Positions 8,253 to 17,306 of a stretch of 64,000 nt of DNA are shown piece by piece (the stretch's first letter is position 1; each line of letters opens with the position of its first letter). Where the stretch lies: contig OZ253486.1 of the NCBI GenBank assembly GCA_965261925.1, forward strand, positions 3,162,001 through 3,226,000, written 5' to 3'. The notes beneath the pieces are model-generated. The model had not been told where the DNA came from and did no database searches. It saw only the letters and a list, made by a program, of their open reading frames with translations. The stretch is from Bin87 sp965261925. Its GTDB lineage: Bacteria; Chloroflexota; Dehalococcoidia; Lucifugimonadales; UBA3495. Made by a program: the position numbers and the translations under genes.

Positions 8253-9188
8253 ATGAAAGCAGCGGTGATGGGAGCCGGCAGCATCGGCGGCTACTTCGGC
8301 GGTATGCTGGCTCGCGCCGGCCACGACGTAACGCTCATCGCTCGCGGTGACCACCTGGACGCAATCCGTCGCGGTGGCCTGATCATGCAGACCGAGGCGG
8401 GTGAGTTTACCGTGTCCTGTTCCGCCACCGCGGATCCGTCCGATGTCGGACCCGTGGATTTGGCCCTCCTCACCACCAAGACCTACCACAACGCCCACGC
8501 CGTTCCCGCGATGGCGCCCATGGTTGGACCCGATACCGCGATCCTGTGCCTGCAGAACGGCATCGATTCCTACGTCGCTTTGCAGCAGTCCTTTCCCAAC
8601 GCCGCGGTCCTGCCCGGCGCCGCTTACATCGAGGCTGGCCGGTCCGGGCCCGGGGCTGTTACCCAGGCCGGAGACATCGTTCGTATCGTCACCGGAAGAA
8701 TCCGGGGCAGCCATGCGACACACCAGGCCAAGGCGGCCGGAGTCTGCGCCGCCTTCCGCGATGCCGGCGTGGCGGCCGAAGCGTCGGACGACATCGCCGT
8801 CACGCTATGGACCAAGTTCCTTTTTATCGCCACCATGGCCGGCGTAACGTCGCTGGCTCGCGAGTACCTGCGCGACCTGCTCCCTCGGCCCGAGTGGCAC
8901 AAGATTGTGGTCGGCTGCATGTCCGAGATTGAACGTGCCGGCCGCGCCTCCGGGGTCGATCTAACCCCAACAATCGTCGCCGACACCCTGGACTACATGG
9001 AATCCGCCAAGGGCGCCATGAGCGCGTCCATGCACGCCGACCTGTTGGCCGGCCGGCCCTTGGAATTGGAAGCGCTCAACGGCGCGGTGGTCCGCGCCGG
9101 GGAAACCGCCGGCGTCCCGACACCGATCAACGACGTTATCTACGCCGCTCTCAAGCCCTACGCCGCCGGATTGCCGGCAGCATCCTGA
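8253..9188 (+). CDS. panE: 2-dehydropantoate 2-reductase (ketopantoate reductase)
   Basis: 311 residues. NADPH-dependent reduction of ketopantoate to pantoate in coenzyme A synthesis. N-terminal Rossmann motif GAGSIGGYFGG (7-17), the LLTTKTYHN and LQNGID segments, the catalytic Lys in LWTKFLFI and the conserved Glu region PLELEALNGAVVRAG are all visible. GAGG lies six bases before the ATG. Members of this family also reduce other 2-keto acids, so the exact substrate is not proven; no other pantothenate gene is nearby. Confidence 0.88.
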   Translation: MKAAVMGAGSIGGYFGGMLARAGHDVTLIARGDHLDAIRRGGLIMQTEAGEFTVSCSATADPSDVGPVDLALLTTKTYHNAHAVPAMAPMVGPDTAILCLQNGIDSYVALQQSFPNAAVLPGAAYIEAGRSGPGAVTQAGDIVRIVTGRIRGSHATHQAKAAGVCAAFRDAGVAAEASDDIAVTLWTKFLFIATMAGVTSLAREYLRDLLPRPEWHKIVVGCMSEIERAGRASGVDLTPTIVADTLDYMESAKGAMSASMHADLLAGRPLELEALNGAVVRAGETAGVPTPINDVIYAALKPYAAGLPAAS

Positions 9189-9248
9189 ACCGCCGTCGTC
9201 CTGCCTCCACCGACTCCCGATTCCGCTCGCGGCCAATCCCGAAACCAG

Positions 9249-9274
9249 GAGGGGCGACCCTGTGGTCGCCCCTC
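9249..9274. terminator. Hairpin between convergent genes
   Basis: Perfect 11-base stem gaggggcgacc with a four-base loop, between panE and the minus-strand regulator gene. There is no T-run on either side, so it is either a factor-assisted bidirectional terminator or an mRNA 3' protecting structure. Confidence 0.55.
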
Positions 9275-9313
9275 TCCCGTATCGCGCTATTTCGTGCCGA
9301 CTGTCGTTCGCCG

Positions 9314-9724
9314 CTATTCTCTGGTTTCCATCGGCAGTCCCTGGTCATGGACCTCGAGAACGCATTCCGGGCACCTTTGTCGCTCTTCATGCCCGGTGGC
9401 GGGCCAGATGTCCTCACCTTTTACTCCGCACAGGAAGAACGGCTCGACCTCTTCGATGCCCAAGCTTTCCAGGTAGTGGGCCACGCCCTCCCGCCGGGGG
9501 TTGTCGAACCACCAAGGCGTAAGGGTTCGCGCCAGCGCATGGATTCCCTCTTTGAAATCATCCGAGTATTGTTCCAAGTCGTCCGGGATGTCCACCATCC
9601 AACGAGTGCCGGTGGGCCCACCTTCCCTGGTGGCTTGGAGCTTCCCTTCGCGCACATCCTTACGTATCACGTCCTGGGAGACGTTGAGAATCCGCGAAGC
9701 TTCCTGGATAGTTACCCGGGCCAT
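9314..9724 (-). CDS. Excisionase-type helix-turn-helix protein with C-terminal Cys cluster
   Basis: 136 residues. The first 48 (MTIQEASRILNVSQDVIRK-like start, then REGKLQATREGG) form a MerR/excisionase-like winged helix-turn-helix for DNA binding. The C-terminal part carries Cys and His residues (FFLCG, TGHEERQRCPECV) that could bind zinc. Lone gene of unknown target, transcribed toward panE. I do not recognise a named family for the C-terminal half. Confidence 0.65.
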   Translation of the reverse strand: MARVTIQEASRILNVSQDVIRKDVREGKLQATREGGPTGTRWMVDIPDDLEQYSDDFKEGIHALARTLTPWWFDNPRREGVAHYLESLGIEEVEPFFLCGVKGEDIWPATGHEERQRCPECVLEVHDQGLPMETRE

Positions 9725-9816
9725 TCTGTACCTCCAGCCGCAGCAATCGTCAGGCGGCGATGCTTACTTCTACCATCAACCCCGTGCAGCGGCAAGTCGT
9801 AAAACCCCGGCGCTCG

Positions 9817-11511
9817 TCACCGCGCCGCCGCCATGGTCCTGGGGTCCTCCATCGTGTCGGCGAGCGATCCACCGGGTGGCACCATGGGGAACACATTGGT
9901 GTCCCGCTCAACCACAAACTCGATCAGGAACGGCCCGTCGTATGCCTTGGCCTCCTGCAACGCCGCCGCCACGTCCTCCTGGTGCTCCACGCGAAGCGCC
10001 GGGATGCCGTACGCATTGGCCAGTTTGACGTAGTCCGGCCCTGGCATCGGCACCTCTTTCAAGTGGCCGTCGAAGAACATCTCCTGCCATTGGCGCACCA
10101 TGCCCAGGTACCCGTTGTTGAACAGCGCGATCTTGATGGGGAGCTTTTCCTCCACCGCCGTGATCAGTTCCTGGAGCGTCATCTGGAATCCGCCGTCTCC
10201 CGCCACCGACCACACCGTCGCCCCCGGCCGGCCCAACTGCGCGCCCAACGCCGCCGGCAACTCGAACCCCATCGCTCCCAATCCCCCGGAGGTCACGAAG
10301 GAGTTCGGCTGGTTCAGGAACAGGTACTGCGCTGCCCACATCTGGTGCTGCCCCACTCCGGTGACCACCACCGCGTCGTCGTCCGCCTGCACCATCGCGT
10401 TCATCTCGGTGAGAACCTGCTGGGGCAACAGCGCGTCGCTCTGCGGGATCGCCAGCGACGGGTGCTGCGCCTTGAGTTCCGCTATGGTCCCCATCCAGTC
10501 CGGCCGGTCCACCTTTTGCACCAGCGGGGCCAGCGCTTTCAATATGGGCCTCGCGTCCCCGACCAGCGGCACTTCCGCCGGCACTATCCTCCCCACCTGG
10601 CTGGCTTCGATGTCCAGGTGCACGATCCGGGCGTGCGGGGCAAACCCCGACACTCTACCCGTCACCCGGTCGTCGAACCTCATCCCCAGTCCGATGACAA
10701 CGTCCGCCTGGTCAACCACCATGTTGCACCAGTACATCCCGTGCATTCCCAGCATCCCCAGGCTCTGCGGATGGTTCCGCGGGAAACCACTCAACCCCAG
10801 CAGGGTGTTGATCACCGGAATGCCCGACCCTTCCACCAGCGCCAGCAACTCGTCGAACGCCCTGGAGTTTATGATCCCGTGCCCCGCAATTATCACCGGT
10901 CGTTCCGCCTGGTTCATGAGCTCAGCTGCCTTGCGGACGTTTTCCATCGTTTCGTCCGATAACGGCAACTCCGTGGCCGGCGGCGGGTCCGGGTATTCGA
11001 ACTCGGCCTCTTCCAACTGGACATCCCGCGGCACGTCGATCAGCACCGGCCCCGGCCGCCCTTCCTGGGCCACGCGAAAAGCGTCCCGTATCGTCCGGGC
11101 CAGGTCCCCGGCCGACATTACGAGGTACGTGCGCTTCGTGCATACCGCGGCGATGCTGCAGATGTCGCACTCCTGGAATGCCTCGGTCCCCAACGCGGCC
11201 CGCGCCACCTGGCCCGTGATGGCCACCAACGGCACGCTGTCCGCCTTGGCTCCCATGATCCCGGTGATCAGGTTGGTCGCCCCCGGACCTGACGTGGCCA
11301 CGCACACGCCCGGCTTGCCCGTCATCCTGGCATAGCCGTCCGCCGCGTGCGCGGCCGATTGCTCATGCCGGACCAGCACATGGCGCAGCTGCGGGTAGGA
11401 CCATAGCGCGTCGTAGAACGGCAGTATCGCCCCGCCCGGGTGGCCGAAAAGCGCATCGACTCCCTCCCGCAGCAAGCTCTCGCAGATGATTTCCGAACCT
11501 TTCAGTTTCAC
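9817..11511 (-). CDS. ilvB: Acetolactate synthase large subunit
   Basis: 564 residues from the GTG at 11511 (GGAG upstream); the longer open frame is rejected because it runs through the T-box RNA. Condenses two pyruvates, or pyruvate and 2-ketobutyrate, in branched-chain amino acid synthesis. Catalytic Glu50 (RHEQSAAHAADGYAR), the central FAD-binding region, and the thiamine diphosphate motif GDGGFQMTLQEL ending in FNNGYLGMV are present. No small subunit gene (ilvN) or ilvC follows; the next gene downstream is the helix-turn-helix protein. Confidence 0.95.
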   Translation of the reverse strand: MKLKGSEIICESLLREGVDALFGHPGGAILPFYDALWSYPQLRHVLVRHEQSAAHAADGYARMTGKPGVCVATSGPGATNLITGIMGAKADSVPLVAITGQVARAALGTEAFQECDICSIAAVCTKRTYLVMSAGDLARTIRDAFRVAQEGRPGPVLIDVPRDVQLEEAEFEYPDPPPATELPLSDETMENVRKAAELMNQAERPVIIAGHGIINSRAFDELLALVEGSGIPVINTLLGLSGFPRNHPQSLGMLGMHGMYWCNMVVDQADVVIGLGMRFDDRVTGRVSGFAPHARIVHLDIEASQVGRIVPAEVPLVGDARPILKALAPLVQKVDRPDWMGTIAELKAQHPSLAIPQSDALLPQQVLTEMNAMVQADDDAVVVTGVGQHQMWAAQYLFLNQPNSFVTSGGLGAMGFELPAALGAQLGRPGATVWSVAGDGGFQMTLQELITAVEEKLPIKIALFNNGYLGMVRQWQEMFFDGHLKEVPMPGPDYVKLANAYGIPALRVEHQEDVAAALQEAKAYDGPFLIEFVVERDTNVFPMVPPGGSLADTMEDPRTMAAAR

Positions 11512-11591
11512 GGCGTATCTCCATACAACGTCGTTCCGTCTGCCAGATCGCGCTGGTCCCAGACCGTGCTGGTTAAGGTTCGCTGCGACAC

Positions 11592-11617
11592 AAAAAAAGC
11601 CCGTCCCATAGGGACGG
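11592..11617 (-). terminator. Regulated terminator of the ilvB T-box
   Basis: Stem ccgtccc / gggacgg with a three-base loop, then GC and seven T residues on the minus strand. It competes with the antiterminator formed by the T-box sequence just upstream. Confidence 0.92.
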
Positions 11618-11870
11618 ACGTTTGCCCGCGGTACCACCCTATTTGCCCTCCACGTCCGGGGTCCGGGCGTTTAGGGCCTCTCTGGCAGGACACCATCATG
11701 TCCCGTCGCTTCTAACGGGCAACGACCCCGGCCTTAGCTTACTGACCGCCGAATTCAGGAAGCGGGTTTCAGCCGGCAGCTCCGGAGGGATTTTGGGCGG
11801 GACAACCGTGCCTGCTTTCACCGGCTCAGGCTCGCTACGACGCTCGCGTCCGCTTACTCGTCTCCATCTC
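11592..11870 (-). promoter_or_regulatory. T-box riboswitch leader of ilvB
   Basis: On the minus strand the leader contains GATGGAGACGAGTAAGC (the GA/AGTA motif of Stem I), an AGCGAGCC and GGTGAAA segment of the distal Stem I, and the invariant T-box AGGGTGGTACCGCGG at 11640-11626, followed by a terminator. Uncharged tRNA binding should stabilise the antiterminator and turn ilvB on when a branched-chain amino acid is short. I could not read the specifier codon with confidence; the region around GAATTC after the first stem is the likely place. Confidence 0.93.
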
Positions 11871-11885
11871 AGCTTTTCAGGAAAA

Positions 11886-11914
11886 ACTCTATCATGCACC
11901 CTTTCCGGGGTCAA
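11886..11914 (-). promoter_or_regulatory. Promoter of the ilvB T-box leader
   Basis: Minus strand TTGACC, a 17-base spacer, then TAGAGT. Transcription would start about 11880, just before the Stem I sequence, giving a leader of about 370 bases. Spacing and position make this the best promoter in the window. Confidence 0.75.
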
Positions 11915-11980
11915 TCACGCGGGGTCGCCGGTTGTCCCGAATAGTTGGCATGCCCAATCCATCCCGCCGGCTGTCCCAGG

Positions 11981-12922
11981 CTAGAGACCGTCAACTGCCG
12001 CCAGGGCCGCCTGCAACTCCTCCAGCGTGGCAAACCCTTCAAACCGCTGCCGCACTATCCCCTCGCCGTCCAGCACGAAAACCCAGGATTCGTTGGTCCA
12101 CCCGGGTATCTGCGTAAACCCCCACTCGTCGGCCGCCGGCACCAGTCGAGCCTTGCTCAGATCTCCCTGTATTTCTTCCGGGTTGTCGTACAGCTCCACG
12201 TGGATGTAGTTAGCAGAATCGGGGTGCTCGACCCGCAACTCCGACACCGTGTCCACCTGCGGGCCGCAGGTCGGGCTCGTGCAAAAGGCCGGCGTGGCAA
12301 ACACCACCACCGACGGTTTGCCCGATGCCACGGCCTCAGCCACCGACATGCGGTAGAGCTCGGTATCCGGTTCATACGAGGTGGTCAAGTCGACAACTCC
12401 CGTGCCGTCGTCGAGCGTCTTGGTCTCGCTCGCCGGCGCTGCTTCGCCAACCGACGGAATTGGGGAGTCCGCCACCACCGAAACCTCGATCACCGTTTCG
12501 CCGGAAACCTCGCCGCCCACCGGCATAACCGTCATCCGGTAGTCCCCGGGCGCAGGGAACTCCACCGGGGCCGCATAAGACCCTCGTACCCCATACGGCC
12601 ACGCGTTGTAGGGCGCGGTGATCTCCGCCGGCGGAGTTGACCCGTCCGCAGGCGCAACCGAAATTCGAACTTCCGGCGCTTTGACCAGCGCTTTTTTCGT
12701 ATTCAGCAGGAACGCGACTCTCTGGGTGCCCACTTCCAGTACTTTGGTTGCCAAGTGCGATTCTATGGCGCCGTCTCCCGGGCTCGCCGTGGGCACCTCA
12801 ATGACTCGAACCCTCGGGACTGCCGTGGGATCTGGCGCAGGTTCGGGCTCCGGCCGTCCGCAGGCGGCCATCGCCCATACCCCGACAACGACCACCACCA
12901 GGATCAGCGCGAAACGCATCAC
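11981..12922 (-). CDS. Lipoprotein with thioredoxin-like C-terminal domain
   Basis: 313 residues. A hydrophobic signal ends in a lipobox with Cys21 (WAMAACG), then a Pro/Glu linker, an immunoglobulin-like middle part and a C-terminal thioredoxin-like fold with FCTSPTCGPQVD, where two cysteines are separated by four residues instead of the usual two. Its start overlaps the stop of the upstream redoxin lipoprotein as ATGA, so the two are made together. Likely an extracytoplasmic redox or copper-chaperone-like protein; the precise role is unknown. Confidence 0.72.
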   Translation of the reverse strand: MMRFALILVVVVVGVWAMAACGRPEPEPAPDPTAVPRVRVIEVPTASPGDGAIESHLATKVLEVGTQRVAFLLNTKKALVKAPEVRISVAPADGSTPPAEITAPYNAWPYGVRGSYAAPVEFPAPGDYRMTVMPVGGEVSGETVIEVSVVADSPIPSVGEAAPASETKTLDDGTGVVDLTTSYEPDTELYRMSVAEAVASGKPSVVVFATPAFCTSPTCGPQVDTVSELRVEHPDSANYIHVELYDNPEEIQGDLSKARLVPAADEWGFTQIPGWTNESWVFVLDGEGIVRQRFEGFATLEELQAALAAVDGL

Positions 12923-14274
12923 GGCCCCTCCGCGTAGACGCCGAAGGTGAACGCGAACAGGCCAAAGTCATCGGAGTCCGACCGCATCGTCAGTATCGAC
13001 TGCGGCAGGTACTGCGGGTTGTCGATGATCCCGTACATCCTCGGCTCGTCCACCATGATGTAAGAGTACCCATTCTCGTCCCACTGGACGTCCGCACCTG
13101 CATTCTCTTCGGACAGCATCGCCCCGTCCGCCGTGACAACCACGCGGTATGCCTCGCCCGAATCCGAGGTCAGCACGGCGTTGACGCTCTTGGCGGCGTA
13201 ATTCAACGCCAGATAGTCCTCGAGGTTTTCGGTCTCGCGCGCGTGTCGTATCCGCTCCGGCTCAACCGACCACTGGCCCTGGAAGTAGAGCAGGTCTGGT
13301 TGCAGGTCCTGTGGCACTTCGACGTCGATCAGGCCTTCTCCGCCGGCAAGGATGGAATCGAAGTATTCTTCAAACTGCGCCACGTAGGGATGACTGCCGG
13401 ACCGCGCCACGCCTACGTTCCGTTCCCATCCCGCATACAGTTCGCGCGTTATCCGACCTCGTCCGCCGACGCGCGATGCCTGGAACGCCGGGTCCCGCAC
13501 CTGATCCTCCGGCAACATGAGTGGATCGTCGGACAGATCCGCGCCGGCTTCCACCAGGGCGTTGCGAATCTTCTGCTCCGTTTCTCCGTATGCCCCTTCG
13601 CCGAAGTGCGAGTAGATCATCTCGCCGTGGCTGTTGAACAGGTACTTCGCCGGCCAAAATCGGTTTTCAAAGTTCCGCCACGTGACCATGTCGTTGTCCT
13701 GCGCTACCGGCCATCCGATATCATGGGTCTCCAGCGCCTCCGACACGTTTTCGTGGTCCTTCTCAAACTCGAACTCAGGGGTATGGATGCCCAGGATCAC
13801 CAGCCCGTCGTCTTCGTATTGCGACCACCAATCCCGCAGGAATGGCAGCGTGCGGATGCAGTTGACGCAGGTGTAGGTCCAGAAATCGACCAGGACCACG
13901 TTCCCGTCGGCAACCAGTCCTTCAACGGACAGCGCTTCGTCCGTGTTCAGCCAGGCGTCGATCCCGGCCACGTTGGGGATGTCCTGGACTATCGGCCGCG
14001 CTTTCGCCTCTGCCGCCGGCATCGACGTCGGTTCACCCGTGGCCGGCATCGCTTCGGTCGGTGTGGTCGTGGCCGGCTCGGTCGGCATTGTGTTGGGCTG
14101 AGCGGCTGCCGTGGAACCTTCGGAAGCCGGCGCGGCTGTAGCATCCGCGCTCGCGGCCGGCGTGGCTTCAGATTCCTCTACCGGGGCGGCGCTCTGCCCA
14201 CATGCCGCGACGGCCAACGCGAGAATCATCGCCAGGAGCATCACGCTCCCAGCTTTCAGAGTTGAACGGGTCAT
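12919..14274 (-). CDS. TlpA/DipZ-like thioredoxin lipoprotein
   Basis: 451 residues from the ATG at 14274; the open frame upstream adds 69 residues that precede the signal sequence. Signal peptide with lipobox Cys25 (LAVAACG), a low-complexity Ala/Thr/Pro linker to about residue 92, then a redoxin domain with WTYTCVNCIRTLPF (Cys136, Cys139), and a C-terminal beta domain of the kind found after the DipZ thioredoxin. Expected to reduce or exchange disulfides outside the membrane. First gene of a two-gene unit with the other lipoprotein. Confidence 0.82.
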   Translation of the reverse strand: MTRSTLKAGSVMLLAMILALAVAACGQSAAPVEESEATPAASADATAAPASEGSTAAAQPNTMPTEPATTTPTEAMPATGEPTSMPAAEAKARPIVQDIPNVAGIDAWLNTDEALSVEGLVADGNVVLVDFWTYTCVNCIRTLPFLRDWWSQYEDDGLVILGIHTPEFEFEKDHENVSEALETHDIGWPVAQDNDMVTWRNFENRFWPAKYLFNSHGEMIYSHFGEGAYGETEQKIRNALVEAGADLSDDPLMLPEDQVRDPAFQASRVGGRGRITRELYAGWERNVGVARSGSHPYVAQFEEYFDSILAGGEGLIDVEVPQDLQPDLLYFQGQWSVEPERIRHARETENLEDYLALNYAAKSVNAVLTSDSGEAYRVVVTADGAMLSEENAGADVQWDENGYSYIMVDEPRMYGIIDNPQYLPQSILTMRSDSDDFGLFAFTFGVYAEGP

Positions 14275-14551
14275 CACATCTCTCTCTTTGTGCGTGCCTG
14301 CGGTGAGTATAATCCCTGGCAGTACCGTGTATGTGGGTGCATGACGCACCCGACTCGACGATGATCGTCGCCCGTCGCTCTGGCCTTGGCGTCCATCCGA
14401 TACTGCGGCGGCGGCGAACGCCTGGCAGAACCGACGATAAGTTTTTTCAGCAGCCGAGCCTGACGAACGCGCGGTGAGCAATCGGTGTTGTGTGTTACTA
14501 TACGGCAGTTAGCACCCGGCGGATTGAAACCGCCGTCAGGAGGATATTTTC

Positions 14552-15016
14552 ATGGCAACGATGATTGATGGTGAGTCTTATCTGGGCCGCGTGATGGTTC
14601 GCCCGCTGAGCAAGTCCGGCGACGTCACACTGTACCTCTGGCCCCTGCGCTGCTTGAAGGCCAAGTTCGGCGGCCCCACTTTCGGTGTGGACGTAAACGG
14701 TGAGGAGATCGTCCGGTTCGACCCGCACGGCGCTCGCGGCCACTGGCACAAGGGCGGCTACGACAAGCTCGGCGCCGGCGGCTCACATGTCGAATTTCCC
14801 GAGGATGTCCGGGACAGCCGACCCCAGGTCGAATGGTCGTTGGCCCAGTTGCGGGACCAGACCGGCAGCTACCTGGCCGAAGCCGGATACGCGGACGCCG
14901 CCGCCAACCTCGACCCCGAACTCATCCAGGCCGCCACCGACGCCATCCTCGCCCACCTGGAGAGCGAAGGCGACCTGATTCCGGAAGCCATCTCCAAGGA
15001 CCTCATCGCCGCATAG
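14552..15016 (+). CDS. Conserved hypothetical protein, 154 residues
   Basis: Not recognised. The protein starts MATMIDGESYLGRVMVRPLS and contains a Gly/His-rich centre (FDPHGARGHWHKGGYDKLG) and an acidic helical C-terminus. It has a very good AGGAGG site seven bases before the ATG and a clear hairpin behind it, so it is a real, probably well-expressed gene. A small stem (cggcgg / ccgccg) lies in its leader at 14517-14535. No signal peptide or membrane segment. Confidence 0.7.
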   Translation: MATMIDGESYLGRVMVRPLSKSGDVTLYLWPLRCLKAKFGGPTFGVDVNGEEIVRFDPHGARGHWHKGGYDKLGAGGSHVEFPEDVRDSRPQVEWSLAQLRDQTGSYLAEAGYADAAANLDPELIQAATDAILAHLESEGDLIPEAISKDLIAA

Positions 15017-15047
15017 TTCCCTGTACGGCGCGGGTCTTCCAATCAAC

Positions 15048-15072
15048 AGGGGCGGGTCAATGACCCGCCCCT
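15048..15072. terminator. Hairpin between convergent genes
   Basis: aggggcgggtca pairs with tgacccgcccct, between the 154-residue gene and argB. Like the other convergent hairpins here it has no T-run. Confidence 0.55.
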
Positions 15073-15101
15073 CGTCATTTCACCTTGTTGTTCGGTGCCG
15101 A

Positions 15102-15905
15102 TCACGGCGTGATTCTGGTCCCCACCGGCCTTCCGTTCACGCAGTTCATCACCGCTCCGGGCTCCCTCCCGTCCACGATGTGAGCGATGGGAACCGCCTC
15201 ATCAGCCAGGGCGTCCAAGCAGGCCGCCAGCTTGGGCAGCATCCCGCCTCGTGCCACTCCCGATGCCCTCAGCGCCTCCGCTCCCCGTGAATCCAGGCGT
15301 GGAATCACCCGACCGCCATTGTCCATCACGCCGGCCACGTCGGTCAGGAAAATGATCCGTTCCGCCCGCAGCGCATGCGCCAACGCTCCCGCCGCCGTGT
15401 CGCCATTCACGTTCAGCGGCTTGCCCGCGTGCTCGCTGTCCGGGCTAACATCCACCGCGATGGGCGACACCATCGGGATGAACCCCGCCGATACTATCGC
15501 TCGCACCGGTGCCGGCTCGACCGCTGTAACCTCGCCCACGTAACCCAGGTCAGGATTGGCAACATGGGCTTGCAGCAGGTGCCCGTCCATGCCGCTGATC
15601 CCGATGGTTGGCGCACCCAACTGCTGCATCTGCGCGGTCAGTTCCTTGTTCACCAGCCCGCCCAGTACCGCCACCACGATCTCCAGCGACGGCCCATCAG
15701 TAACCCGCAACCCGTTCACGAAGTTCGGGGCCAGGTTCTGCCGCTGCATCCACGCACTGATCACGTTCCCGCCCCCGTGGACGATCACCACCGGTTTTCC
15801 GGCGGCGTGCAACGCGACCAGGTCTTGCAATGACGTATCGTTCCCGCCCAGGGTGCTGCCGCCGATCTTGACCACGATGGGCGGCTCCGCGAACTGTTGT
15901 GACAC
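15102..15905 (-). CDS. argB: Acetylglutamate kinase
   Basis: 267 residues from the GTG at 15905, with GAGGAA upstream; an ATG at 15962 would add a basic, unconserved extension. Phosphorylates N-acetylglutamate in arginine synthesis. Seen: VVKIGGSTLGG nucleotide loop, VIVHGGGNVISAWM, the NGLRVTDGPSLE substrate segment, GISGMDG, PLNVNGDTAAGALA and IFLTDVAGVM. Lies 83 bases behind argJ on the same strand, so the two form an arginine operon. Confidence 0.92.
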   Translation of the reverse strand: MSQQFAEPPIVVKIGGSTLGGNDTSLQDLVALHAAGKPVVIVHGGGNVISAWMQRQNLAPNFVNGLRVTDGPSLEIVVAVLGGLVNKELTAQMQQLGAPTIGISGMDGHLLQAHVANPDLGYVGEVTAVEPAPVRAIVSAGFIPMVSPIAVDVSPDSEHAGKPLNVNGDTAAGALAHALRAERIIFLTDVAGVMDNGGRVIPRLDSRGAEALRASGVARGGMLPKLAACLDALADEAVPIAHIVDGREPGAVMNCVNGRPVGTRITP

Positions 15906-15988
15906 GTCGGCGTTCCTCACCCTGCGGCGTCGGCGAATGGAATCGGGACGGACCGCGGCCACTGCCGGGCCAATCGCGCGGTTTCTGA

Positions 15989-17215
15989 CTACGTGGTGTA
16001 CGCGCTGTTAATGATGACGTACTGCTCGGTCAGGTCGCAGCCATAAGCGGTGGCCGCGCCATCCGCCAAGTTCAGGCTAACTCGGAAGTCCACCTGCTCG
16101 CCGGACATCAGGGCCACCACGGCATCCCGGTGGAACGGTATCGGTGTCCCTGCTTCCATGATGCAAACCCCGTTCACAAACAGGTCGACCTTTTCCTCCA
16201 TCGCCTCGGCCCCGCTGCGGCCCAGAGCCATCATCAGCCGGCCCCAGTTGGGGTCGGCACCGTACACCGCCGACTTCACCAGCGGGCTCCCGGCGATGGT
16301 CAGCGCCGCCTTGCGCGCATCAATCGCATCCTTGGCTCCGTCCACCTGAACGGTAAGCAGACGTGTCGCGCCCTCGCCGTCACGGGCGAGCATCCGGGTC
16401 AGGTTGGCGCACACCTGGTGCAGCGCGCTGGTGAATGCTGCGGCGTCCGGCGACCGGTCGTTTATCACGGGGTTGCCCGCTTGACCGTTGGCGAATGCCA
16501 AGAAGGTATCGTTGGTGCTGCTGTCCCCGTCCACGGTGAGCATGTTGTAGGTCTCGTCGGCGATGGCCTTGACCGTCGTCTGCAGGAACCCCGGGTCGAC
16601 CGCGGCGTCGGTGGCCGCGAATGAAAGCATCGTCGCCATGTTGGGGTGGATCATGCCCGAGCCTTTGGCGACGCCCCCGATGGTGATCGTCTGCCCCGTG
16701 GACGCCGTGAAGGACACCGCGGCTTCCTTCGGGTGGGTGTCCGTGGTCATCATCGCCCGCGCCAACTCGGGCCCGCCGTCGGCATCCAGCGCAATCTCGG
16801 CAACCCCGGAGCGGATCAGTGACATGGGCAGTTCAACACCGATAACGCCGGTGCTGCAAACCAGCACGTCCTCAGCGGTCAAGCCCAACTTGTCCGCCGC
16901 CAACCGCGTCATCTCCTCGGCGTCCTTGTAACCCTGCGCCCCCACGCACGTATTGGCGATACCGGCGTTCACGATCAGCGCGCGCGCCTGCCCCCGTGCC
17001 ACCCGTGCCCGGTCCAGGTCAACCGTCGCCGACCGTATGGCCGAAGTCGTGAAGACACCGCCGATGGAGCATGGCGTGTCGGATACGAGCATGGCAAGGT
17101 CCAGCTTGTCCTCGCCTCGCGTTTTGAGGCCGATGAACACGCCGCCGGCGGAAAACCCCTGCGGCGAAGTAATGTTACCGTTCGGAATGGCGTTGATATC
17201 TGCGCTGGCGGGCAT
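15989..17215 (-). CDS. argJ: Bifunctional ornithine acetyltransferase / N-acetylglutamate synthase
   Basis: 408 residues from the ATG at 17215 (AGGAG nine bases upstream); the longer frame overlaps the PIN gene region and is rejected. Transfers acetyl groups between acetylornithine and glutamate. The self-cleavage site is intact: KGSGMIHPNMATML with the nucleophile Thr195. Further motifs GSDPNWGR-like (GADPNWGRLMMALG) and the C-terminal GCDLTEQYV are present. With argB it gives a cyclic arginine route; other arg genes are not in the window. Confidence 0.95.
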   Translation of the reverse strand: MPASADINAIPNGNITSPQGFSAGGVFIGLKTRGEDKLDLAMLVSDTPCSIGGVFTTSAIRSATVDLDRARVARGQARALIVNAGIANTCVGAQGYKDAEEMTRLAADKLGLTAEDVLVCSTGVIGVELPMSLIRSGVAEIALDADGGPELARAMMTTDTHPKEAAVSFTASTGQTITIGGVAKGSGMIHPNMATMLSFAATDAAVDPGFLQTTVKAIADETYNMLTVDGDSSTNDTFLAFANGQAGNPVINDRSPDAAAFTSALHQVCANLTRMLARDGEGATRLLTVQVDGAKDAIDARKAALTIAGSPLVKSAVYGADPNWGRLMMALGRSGAEAMEEKVDLFVNGVCIMEAGTPIPFHRDAVVALMSGEQVDFRVSLNLADGAATAYGCDLTEQYVIINSAYTT

Positions 17216-17306
17216 CGTTAAACGCTCCTGCGGGCCGACAAAATTACGCGAAATTGCCGCATAAATATACCATAGGAAGGCGATGCGCCGTCCTAAAATT
17301 ACGGAA

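Noticed and set aside
11512..11637. Longer N-terminus of IlvB
   Set aside because: It runs through the T-box and its terminator, and acetolactate synthases start near KLKGSEII.
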